From contig JALJCO010008736.1 in the NCBI GenBank assembly GCA_023101725.1, forward strand, positions 62,001 through 126,000: 64,000 bases of DNA, written 5' to 3'. Made by a program: the position numbers and the translations under genes. Below, in pieces: positions 38,201 through 50,200 of this stretch; the stretch's first letter is position 1, and every line of letters begins with the position of its first letter. Under the pieces are notes generated by a model. The model saw nothing but the letters and a program-made list of their open reading frames with translations. It did no database searches and was not told the origin of the DNA. Origin of the DNA: Atherinomorus stipes. Its lineage: Eukaryota; Chordata; Actinopteri; Atheriniformes; Atherinidae.

Positions 38201-41200
38201 AGGCTGACTGACTTGTATTGTCAGTGTTAATATGACCCAAATGGATCAATTAATGACAGTTTTATTACGTAAAAAGGGTTCATCATTCCAGTTACTAAAA
38301 CAGAAAACATGAAATATCATGAAGCTGAGGTCTACAATCAATAGCAAAAATTCAGTTTCAATCGTTTCCAATTTTATTTAAGTAAAAAGAAAAGATGAAA
38401 AAAACCTGGGACAGGCTCCAGCGACCCCAACAACCCTGAATTTCTCTAAGCAGTACAGAAAATGAATGAATGATATCCCAAAAATTACTCCAATTAGAAA
38501 TCTGATGAATGAAACCTGTAAATATTGATTCACACTGACCAGGTTCAGCTTTTACCAGCACAAAACCAAATCTGCAATAGACCCAGAAAAACACAACTTT
38601 TTAAACAAAGGCACAAAAAGGCCAAACCAGTGTTTCCAAACCAGTTTCTGCAGGACAGTTTTTACTGGACAGAAGAAACCAAAGTGTCTGTTTGTGTCAT
38701 GGTCATTAAACAAAAACCATGCAAACAGTAAAACATGGTGGAGGTGCTTTCATGCTGTGGGGCTGTTTTACTGCCTGTTGGACTGTTGCATTGCTTGTAT
38801 CAATAAAATGATATCAGAACATCCCACCAAGACAGTTCCTGTATTTTAAAGGAATAAGTCAAAGAAATGTACAGTTGTAAAGTAGCCAAAACTCATGTTT
38901 AAAAAAAAGGCTGTCACTATATCAAAGACGAATTCTGGAGATTTGTTTTTTCTGATTTTATACGTTTCCATGTATTGCTAAAGATATTTAAAAGCTCTAT
39001 AAATTATATTCAGAGCAAGCAGAGCAATGTAATGTAATGAAAATCCTCCGTTATGCCAAGTTCAGACTACATATTTCAGTCTTTTACATTCACATCGCTG
39101 AACAACGAACCCTGGAGATGACAAAATACGAAGGTCGTTTGTAAATCAAAAGCAGTTTGAGTTTATACCGTTGGCATCTACCATTATACTGATTAGCAGT
39201 TAGTTGCTGTCTGTCTAACGTTACTGCAGGATCTCATACACAATAAATCATAATGTTACACAAGCAGCAAGATTCACCAACTGCACTGCAGGTGAGTCCC
39301 TCACAGTTGGAATCGCCTCTCTTTCCAAATGTAGGGCTGATGCCATCTTCATCTGTTGTCTCAAGTTGGTGTCGACAACACACGAGCAGAACCTGAATAT
39401 CCTGTTGTGGAGAGTTCACTCTTGTGACCTAGTTGGTTTGAACAAAGAGCTCAAACACAAAAAAACCCTCAGCCAGTTTCAAATGAGGGCCAACCCCAAA
39501 CTACATGTTTTAACAAGGAAAAAAATGCTATTTAATTTACAGGTGATGACTCCTTTAATGCAAACACCAATTAACAATGCTACTCCTAACAGACCACTAA
39601 ATTGAGCTAATAATGAATTTCTGAGACATCATTCAACTTTGCTGACAGATATGGTGGGTTTTTTTTTTTTGTTTTTTGTCTTCATTCTTTTATCAGGGTA
39701 TCCAGGGAAATGTGGGCATGCGGGGGCCTCCAGGTTTAACAGGAGAAAGGGTAAGGTTGCTTATAACTTCTTTATTTCACCTACACTGCCAACAAATACA
39801 AGCTTATCTGGTTTTTAAGAGCAAGAGAGAAAGCATAGAGACATTTTATCTTGTCATGGGGGGTAATATTTTTAAACTTCACCTGAATGCAAACAAAAGC
39901 ACAAAACAACAGTACCATTTTGGATTTTGGTTCTCTTCATCAGGGTGAGCCAGGTTTACGAGGTTTACCCGGCCCTCTTTGAAAGCCGGGGCCTGCGGTA
40001 AGTGTTTATTTTTATTTGAAGATCAGTATTGTACGGCAGATTAGACTGAGACAGGAGTCACGATCATGGTCACGATAAATAAAAGTAATCCAGCGAAGAG
40101 TGCAGCAGGTGTGGAGGGACTTCCAGGAAATGGAGCTCAGCAGGAAAACATAGTGAAGTGGGCAAGATTGAACGCTCAGCTGATAGAGGATAAATGAATC
40201 ACTCAGGTTTCTGTCTCCTAGCCCTCTTGGCCCCAATTCAGCTCAGACTGAGTCTGGGGGAAAACTCTTAACGTAGCTGAAATACTCTGTTGGAATTACA
40301 AGAGATACTCATACAGTATCTGTCTTCTTGTTTTATTATCACTGCTATAACAGTATGCGATCAGGAGCTGGCATTTAATATTAGATGCTGTAGAAATATA
40401 CAGTTTTTCCTTAATTTGTCTGGAAGAAACAGCATCAGCTACAAAATGAAACCATTTCTGAAGTAAAATATGTTAAAATGAAACTTTAAAGCTGACTTGA
40501 ATGGTTAGAAAAGGTTGACGATCTACAGGGGGCTTTTAAAACTGTGTTGTTTTCTGGAGGAATCAAATAAAATCTTTTTCCATCGAGACATAATTTCTGC
40601 ATAGCTTACATAAATCATTTTGTTCACAAGACAAGAGATGAAAATGCTTTGAAAAATAAACATATATGTGGTTCCCCTGCTGTGAATCTGTTTCTTTCTT
40701 AGGGGCTGTCAGGTCTTCAAGGAGAGCAGGGACCCCGGGGACCTCAGGTAAGATGAAGCAGTTGTGTGAATGCGTGTCCAGAATAAATCACATTTTCTGG
40801 ATGTACAGTAGTTGTACAGCAATACTGGGGATGTCTTCCTCTTAGATAATACCATTAAAGGATAAGTTTCTTTTTTTTCAACATGGACCTTATTACTAGG
40901 TGTATATAAGTGCATTTACTCACTGGTAAAGTTTCTGCATCACTTTGAGTCCTTCAGAAGATATCAGCGCCCTTCGGTGTGCATCCAGTAATAATGGCGG
41001 AGACAGGGCAGCCACTATATAAGACATTATCTGCAGCAAAACTCCTTGATTTTCGCCAATACTTTAAGAAGAATGAAGGAACGAATGAGTGCTATTGTCC
41101 CGTGAGCCCAGATTTAGCGCTTCCGTAGTACAGCTGAGAGGAGTTGCTCGCTACCCAGACAACAACAGAAACACAATTTGCAAAACTCTGAACTCAAAGG

Positions 41201-44200
41201 ACAATAGTACTCGTTCGTTCGTTCATTCATTCTACTTAAAGCATTAATGAAATCAAGGAGTTCTACTGCAGGTAATGTCTTATATAGTGGCTGCCCCGTC
41301 TACACCATTTTACAGGATGCACACTGAAGGGCAACTCAACGTAATATCTTCCAAAGGGCTCAAAGTGATGCAGAAACTTTACCGGTGAGTAAATGCACGT
41401 ATAAACTCCTAGAAATAAGGTCCAGGTTGAAAAAAATGAAAGTTATCCTTTAAAGGATAAGTTTCTTGGACCTTATTTCTGGGAGTTTATATGTGCACTA
41501 ACTCCCCAGTAACATTTCTGTGCTGGGAGTTGTGCTGGGTTTGTTGCTGTCCGTCTGGTAAGCTACTTCTGGCTGTCAACATTACCACGGTAACGTGCGT
41601 CAAGGGGCCGCGCGCAGCCAGTAGTGTGTTGAACGACTGCAATCACAAACGAAGAGCAAAACCTGATGTCACAGTTCAATGGTACTCGTTTGTTTGTTCA
41701 TTTATTAGAAAGTATTGATGAAATTAAAGGAGTTTTGTGGCAGATAATGCCTTATATAGAGGCATGTCCCATTATATGGACATACTCTGATCGCGGAAAA
41801 ATCTAAATAACTCACGTAGGAGTCAGAGTGATACAGAAATGTTACTGGAGAGTTAGAGCACGTATAAACTCCTAGAAATAAGGTCCAGGTTGAAAAAAAA
41901 AGAAATTTATCCTTTAAGAAGAAAACAGCATCATATTCCAGCAACAAGTTTCCCTGAATTATTTACTTCACCCATGACCCGAATTCAGTTAATAGTTAAT
42001 ACTAAAGATATACTACACTATAGATATATTACACTAGTTCTCTCGATAGATCTGTCTTCGTCTGACTGGAGCAGTACAGAAACAGTGATGATGAAGGACT
42101 GATTGCCTATGTACGCAGCCGAACACTCGCGCACAAGGGGAAGAATTATAAACTGGAATCATCACAAACATCAGTTTCCCTCAGAGATAAAAAGACACGA
42201 ACATGATGAGAAACGTTTATTAGAAACTTTGTGTTTCTTCGTGGTGGCTGGAAGCCGTTATAACCTCCTGAGGAGGAGACGGAGCTGCAGGGAGATTTTC
42301 TGTTAGTTCGGTCGGCACATTCCTGCAGAAATGAAATCCATCCAAGCTTTTCAGTGGGGAGGACAAAAAGTATGGTGTTGTCCTTCGTACACCAGGTACA
42401 GAGCAGTTCTGATGCGAACGGGACGCCATGTTGTCGTAGGTCTCGGTGGGAGGGACTTGGACAGTATAGTTCGGGGAGAGGGGTAATTGGCTGGAAGTCA
42501 TGTTGTCACAAGCTTCGCTAGGAGTAAAATAGGCCAAACTGCCAACCAGCCCATTTGTGAACGCTAACTTTGCCATGTAGGCAGACACACCCAGGGAAAA
42601 AGGAAACGCAAATCTATAATTTAAGCCCTTCGGGGACATAGGCAGGCAGGGGAAACTAAAAAACCTCAAAAAACGCAAATTTAATGCCAGGGGCACTTTA
42701 ATGCTAAACTATGGTTTTAACCATCAAATGCATAGACAGACGGATATGCTCATAAAATAACTTTCTAGATTTTGTCATGAAAGAAACTTTTTCTGATGGC
42801 TTTTAGTTTTTAGTTAGAAAAGTAGCAGCAGCCTTACATTGTATTCATAGCCAAAGTTGTACACTTACTAAAAATGCTCCTTACAGAATTTCTGGATGGG
42901 TACTAACTCAGTAAAATATTGCTTGAAAGTTTCAGAACAGAGACATTTCCTGTAACTCAATGCAGTGATGCAATGACAGCTGCTGAAGGAAAAGGAAATC
43001 TGCTGACTGACATTCATCTGAGCTGTATAAAGGGAATGAACCTGCTGCTGCTCTGTCTTGTCTGTCTGAGCGAAGCCTCTGTATCTAGCAGGTTTTCACT
43101 ACATGACTGGGAATGTGAGATAAGTTTATTTCTGAATATACAGAAAGAGCAGAAAGTCGCTTCTTTGCTCTTGAATAAAAAGATGCAGTTTTCCACCTCC
43201 TGCTTTGCGACACTGATGCCTGTGGTGGTATCCACGGGGACGCTTAAAAGCTCAACATCAAGTATTATGTAAACTTAAAGGGGCAGCAAGAAAATGCATC
43301 TTCCACATTTTTCACACTTTTAAAGAAGGTGACAAGCACATTTTTTCCTCCCCACTAAGTTTCTTGAGATCCATTAAAAGTTTTGTGTAATCTTGCTGAC
43401 AGACATGGAAATGGTATCCCAGCATGAATATCCCATTATTCATTTTTACAGGGTCGGCCTGGGAATGAAGGACCCAAAGGGATACAGGGCCCACTGGTAA
43501 GTTATCACTCATGATGAAATCATAATACATCTTTAATTTATTGGAGGGGATTTTAATTAACATATGACATTGTTGCCTTTTTAGCTTTTTTTTTCCCCCC
43601 CTGAGTTTATAGAACTGCCTTCTGCATGAAAATAACAGTCACTTTGCAATGTGACAAACATAAGAATAAAAAGGTTTTTTTTTCTGACTGGAGGAGGAAA
43701 CATGTAAGGTTTGAATGAAATATATTATCATACAGTAGGTCAGAATTGTGCCTTACAGAGGGACACATCAAAACTGATTCTAAATATAATAAAATTGAAT
43801 TTCAGTCAAATTTAAAGAATTACAAAACAAAAGTGTTGTGGGAGAAATCTTTTGTAAAAATTCTTTGTGCAAACTCTTAATATTCTATAACATAGTTTTT
43901 AAATTACTCACTACAGATGTTCATGCAATGCCTGCAAGTGGTATGGCATATTTCACAGTCTATTTAAAAACCATAAAGTTTAGTAAAAATGTCAACATTC
44001 ATTTAATTTGACTTGCTTCTGTGATGCTGATTTTTAAAAAAAACAAAAAAAACACGGGAAAATCTTATTATGCATCAAATCAATCTTTTCTATAAAACAT
44101 AACTTGTAGAAACAGCAAGGTGATGGACAAAAGATGGTAAATGGTAAATGGTCTGTACTTGTATAGCGCTTTTCCAGTCATACTAACCGCTCAAAGCGCT

Positions 44201-47200
44201 TTACACTACGAATCACATATCACAGATGGGAGCCGGTGGAGAGATTTGAGGACAGGAGTAAAAGTTTCTCTTTTCTGGTATCAGAAGTCTGACGGCTGAG
44301 GATGCTACAGCTAGTTTCATCTCCTTTGTTTTCTCTTCACTCTCTCTCTTCTGTGTCCTCTCTCCTGTCTTTTGCCCAGCCCCAATTGTCAGGTCCAGTA
44401 TTAACATGTAAATTAAACAATTAAGAATAAAGAATAATACTTAATTATCAAGAGGGGCTTATATCCATAAAGCTCCTCTTGGCAAAACAGGTGTGTTTGG
44501 CGTTTCAAAGCAGCCAGATCACCATTCTGCTGCCATGATGCTGGACTGGACGAGTCTGGTTGCTGAGATCTCAAACAGCTGCAGATGGGATTAAAAAAAA
44601 CTGTCTGATACCAAAGAACAGGCAGTTACAATCATCCAACCTTGAAGGGATCAGGCCTGTCGTAACTGTCTTCAGGTTATTGCTGGATTGAAATGATTTT
44701 AATCCCGCATTATGTCTCAAATGGAACAAACAACGTTTTACGAGTAAATTTTAGTTCAGAATCAAATAGATCACAGGTTCCTGCAGTGGGTCTGAGAATT
44801 AAATCTATGTGGTCTTAAGAGACTTTAAAATCTAGTGAGTGATCAGCTCACCTGTGCCTTATGGTAATACTTTACAATGGGGATCCCTTAATTAACGTTA
44901 GTTCATTATTAATCATTAATTACCTAGTAACTATTTTCACTATTAATTAGCATTCGTTAACATATTAGTTAATGCATTAATTAGCAGTTAATTTATTCTT
45001 ATTACTCAACCATACTGAATGCATTATTAAGTGTTAATAAAAGCTGAATCATGTAATTAGTTACCATTACTACTCAGCATTAATAACCATGTTAATATGT
45101 TAGTAAGTCCTTAATATTGCATTGAGTCATAATTTCCTAATGGTGATTATTTGGAGTGACTGAGCATTAAAGATGATAGCTACAACTTTTTTATCAAAAC
45201 AATGATTTTTTTCAAATTAGAAATCCACAGAACATGTAGAGGGGTTTAGAATAAAAGTATTACTTTTACCCCTAAATATTTTATAGGACATAAATAACTG
45301 TTACATCAATTTTGATGGGTCCCGAAAAATTAATATTTATATCTGATTACCATGCCAATGTCAGGATTTTTTTGCCATTAGCATTAGCTCCAGAGTTGCG
45401 AGCTTGAATGCTATGTGTAGAAATAGCATCTTCTTTCCCTTACATTTCTTAAATTCAAGCAAAAAAACAAACGAACAAATTAGAATGGGGTGAAGGTAGC
45501 AAAGGGGCTCAAAAGCCCTTTGGAGGTTGCGAATTTCTTCTTGGACATGTAAGTCAAACATTTGATAATGCGTATTAACATTTAACCAGTTCTGTAACGC
45601 TACTAATGCTAATTGAGAAAGTGAGTGTTACGGTGTTTTCAGACCAAGTGCGATTTCGGTGTCAAGGGCGTCAGGTTTACATGCAAAGTCAATGGCTGAC
45701 GTGCGTCGGGGAGGCGTCGAAAATCCTTGGCTGGACATCTCTCGCCGCGTGTCAGGGCGTCAAGACACTGGAAATCAATTGTCTGACTTTTTAGTGACCA
45801 AGTGTCCAGCTTTGGGCGTCAGGCGCGATTTTGACGCCCAAATCGCGTTTGGTCTGAACACACCGTTATTGCGCCACCTACAGGCGGGGAGGAATTAAAC
45901 TTGTTGCCATCACCTTTAAAAATAGAACAGGAGGTGAATTCAACTTAAACTCACAAATCAATTCAAAATACCCAAAAACCCAGCAGACAATGTTCTCAAA
46001 AATAACTAGAAACCACAGATCAAGTCCAGTTAATCCTGATTACAGCAGCTGACTTTACTGTATTATTCATTTTTCAGGGCCCTCCTGGTTTCCCAGGTTC
46101 TACTGGAGCAACAGGCAAACCTGGACCCAGAGGGAGCATAGGACCCCCCGGGTCTCAGGGCACACAGGGGCCGGCAGGAATCCCAGTGAGTGGGTACCTA
46201 CCATTGACTGCTGTTTTCCCTCATGTAATATTTTGTAGTCAACTTTTCAAAAGACAGCAATTTGTTTCCATTCTTACTTCAGCACAAACTTATCAAATCT
46301 TCACAGACCTCAATAGAAACAAAAATAAACTCACAAGCATGTTTGCTGGATCTTCACAGGGTCCTCAGGGTCCTGATGGATTGATAGGAGCAGCAGGAGA
46401 AAAAGGCCATAAGGTACACTTCTATAGAAAAATCATGTGAAGGTTGTGTTATTAATGCTCTGTCAATATAACCTTAATTTAGGATCAGATACTGAACCGA
46501 TTATTACACCTGCAGGGTTTATCTGGAACACCAGGTGATGCAGGCCCACCAGGACAGAATGGACCACAGGTTGGCATATTTCTATCCACATTCTAATTAA
46601 TTTGTTTTATTAATTTTGTCAGATTGATCAGATCTAAAAAGAAAAATAAACAGGTAGCCTACTAGCTAACCCATCTAATAAACCTATCTAACAAATCTAG
46701 AGTTGCGGTCAGTGTTGTGTGAAAATAAGAGGACACTGTAAAATAGGCAAAGAAATGTTATTTACAGTAAAAGAACAACATTATAAAAGAAACATTTTCT
46801 TTCATTATATTTCACTTTCAAATACCATTTCAGTGTTAAAAAAATATCAGAACACTAACTGTAAAATTCACAAACCAGGTATTCAGAAAGCATCTTATAT
46901 CAAGCTGCAGTGACTTTTTATGATAATTGTGATGGTAAAAGATTTATGGTAATTGTCCCAGCTGTTTCTCCAGTATATGTCCCGCATCTTCTTTCCATCC
47001 ATGAAGCTGGAAGAAAAAGCACAGCAGTGAAAAGAGAGGGGTGTTTGCTGCAGCGATATATTTGATTTACAGCTACAGATGCTGACACAGGGTCAAAATT
47101 TATGGTTGTGTGTGTGGAAAAATGAACAATCTGTGTGGCATTTGAGCTGAAAATTGAAAGAGACATGCAGTACTTGGGGGTTATGAATTACAGGACATTT

Positions 47201-50200
47201 ACATTACCTTCCAAAAATGATATTTTCCCTTTTTTCACAAGTTGACATAATTTCCTGAAGCTGTAATTAAATGTCTTGTATGCACAAAATACAGCAGAGC
47301 CACAGTTCAAGAGTTCCCGTGATTTCATGAACACCATGATTTTAAAGGCCTTTTTCTAGCAACTTCCTCTAGTTGGAGTGAGCCCCCTCCTCAGTGGGAG
47401 TGAGTCTTTATTGATCTGTCTTATACAGCTAGCGTGTACCAAAAGATTGGTCGGACTCAACTACCAACCAGATTGGTGAAATTCAATCAATACTTTTGTT
47501 GTTTTAACCAATCTGTTTTTAGGGTGTACCGCTGATATGGAAAAAAAGAGAAAGCATGAAAGGATTAGAGGTTGAATTACTTATTTATATCAGATTGTTT
47601 TCTTAAAGTGCTCGTAAAACATAATTAGAATTTTTTTCTAAAGTTATCTTAAACTACTGTTGAGAGCTAGCTGCTAATGATATGCTAAACAGGAAAAGCT
47701 ATAATCCAACTTTCACCCTTTGAGGCACAGCCAATGCAGCATGATTTCATTAGTTTTTGACTCAGTAGACGCTTTAAATACACAAATACATGCTTTTAAG
47801 CACAAAGAAGTGATTTTTCTTTTCATTGTGTAGCCCCTTTTATGAGAAGGGTACAATAAGAAATGTTTAGAATTAGAGAGCTAAGAAAAATTTTAAATAA
47901 TAATAAAAAATAAAAAAAAATCTAGGCAGCAACAGATGTCCCTGACTTCAGTGTAAAATCTGAACATAGCAACTAAAGCCTCAAACAAACTGTTGATCAC
48001 AACATCATTTCAGTAGTTGAGTCTGTAATAGACTGTTATCTGTTTGTTAGTACTGTAGGAGATAAATGTGAACAGAAACTTAAATTCAGTCTGGATTTTA
48101 TAGGCAGTCAAATGTGTCATACACTTGGAAAAATATTGGGTTCTTTTGTGATGTCTGTGTGGCTGCTGAGTTTGGTAAAACACTGAATGTGTATATACAT
48201 ACATAAAGAAATGTGTACATTCATGAAAATGGAGAAAAACAAAATAAATGTTAATGCATGTATAAATATGATTTATAAAATGGCTTATTAATTTTCTTTG
48301 TTAACGTATTTATTTAAATAATTATGGCTGCTTTGGTTTAAGTGGATCCGTTCACTGAGTAACATTTCTTAACAGGAGGAACAGATGAGTTTAGAAACAA
48401 AAATAAAGCAAACAAACAATCCAGATCCACTTCAAGTTAAAAACAGTCAACATTTTAGGTTTGTCCTGAATGTTAATTTACTCAGACTGCATCATAGATC
48501 TGCAACAAATGTTTCACCCAAGTTGTTTCTCTCACCAGGGTCTTCCTGGTCAAACTGGAATTGAGGGTCCACCTGGAAGGAAAGGAGATCAGGTTGGTCA
48601 CATCATCATCACTCATGGTTTTGTGTATTATTGATTTTCCATCACAAATATTCTTTGCAATACTCTGAAGAATAAGGGGAAAAAACAACTTTAAAATCTT
48701 AAACTATTTATTTTGATATCCAGAGTTGAACCAGTACTGAAGTTTCTCAGGAACAGTTGCAAAAAACTTATGGCCAGAATGGGCAACATTAACCAGTATG
48801 GATGAGACTTTAAATGCAGAGCAGAATAAGTGTTATTATTGCTGCGCCACAAAGAAATTTAACATAGTTTCACCTCTGATAAAACTGCAACATGCAAACG
48901 GCCTCATTTTAGAGTGGCACAGTTGTTTTTATTGAACCTCTTCTGGAAAATTCTTCATTTCACCATTTTATTTTTTCATGTGCCAAAAACAGAAGCACAG
49001 TCCAACAATGACGTCATCATCTCAGCACCATATTCAAAGAGAATAGTTCAAGAGTTTGTCTTGTGCAGCACACAGTCATGATGGCTTTGCTTATCACTGC
49101 ACCAGTAGTAACATGTTTTCACACCTAAACATGTTTTAGTATCTAAAAATCCTGAAGTCACTCCCCTTTATCTGGTTTTCCATTTTATATTGTTTGACAG
49201 GGAGATGTGGGTCCTTGTGGAAAGCCTGGTCCTCAAGGTCCCTCAGGGGAGAGGGGGCTTGGAGGCACGAAAGGTATACAAGGGCCACCTGGACCAGTCG
49301 GTGAAGAGGTAAGCACATTCATCACCGGCGGTGATTTCTGCAGCAGGTGAATCATCCAGATCTGGTTGACAAGGTCTTTGTGAAATAAGCTCAGAAATTG
49401 TTTGAGGAATGTTAAACCCCCTTTACTATAATTAAGTTTTCCTGACGACTGTATTTAATTCAGATCACTTTATTGGGTTATGTCTCGTTTATGTCTCAGA
49501 ATGGAGTGGGCATGGCTTGTAAATCAATGTCATCCAGGGTCTTCAATGTATTTCATGCACTAATATGTGGGTGGTTTGGAAAAGGGGTCATGTTGGGTGT
49601 ACAAGACTTGATTTTTCTCGTAGATGTGATTGTTTTTGTTTGGGTTGGTATGTTTGGTGCTATTCTTTATTTTTCTGTTAAGCCATTTTTGTTTCCATGT
49701 CTTCTGCAGGGAGATGTTGGGCTTCCTGGAGAAACTGGTGATGCTGGATCCAGAGGGGACAAGGTGACTTTGATCTCAAAAGTCTGATAATGTGGATGAA
49801 TATCCAACTCCATATGAGGGTCTGTTTGTTTGAAGTTTCTGATAAGACTTGTGCTGTTGTGGGCAGGGTGCTGTTGGACCTCCTGGTTTATCTGGTCAAG
49901 AGGGCCCATGGGGAGCTATTGGAGAAAATGGTAACAGGGGCACGAAGGGAGAGAAAGGCCACATTGGGCTGATGGTGAGCACAGGTTTTTATCTTTCTTT
50001 TAGACTATAATTTCTGAACTCTACACTGATTTGGGTTTGAAAATAGCAATATCTGTTGACTTATAATCAGGAGGTGGAAAACGAAAAAGAAAATTGAAAG
50101 TACCTTAACCTGATTGTATTCTGTGTTTCTCATTCCAATGAAAAATAAAGATTATCAACACTAAACAAACCCCAATAAAAAGTAAGAACATTGATGTATC

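Larger units (their letters stand above)
43497..46077 (+). other. Intron 32: dispersed repeats
   Basis: Holds a common fish repeat piece (GTATAGCGCTTTTCCAGTCA) at 44130-44225, an AT-rich MITE-like block made of TTAATTA/GTTAAC words at 44870-45130, and dispersed repeat copy B (45190-45930). I searched here for a missing 54-bp collagen exon and saw none. Confidence 0.5.

Noticed and set aside
42220..42696. 158-codon minus-strand open frame
   Set aside because: No recognisable domain, and the sequence begins like a TTAA-type repeat found elsewhere in the window.
44211..44260. Possible missing collagen exon (GGAGCCGGTGGAGAG)
   Set aside because: Gly codons appear briefly, but the frame meets a TGA within seven codons, there are no proper splice sites, and it belongs to a dispersed repeat.
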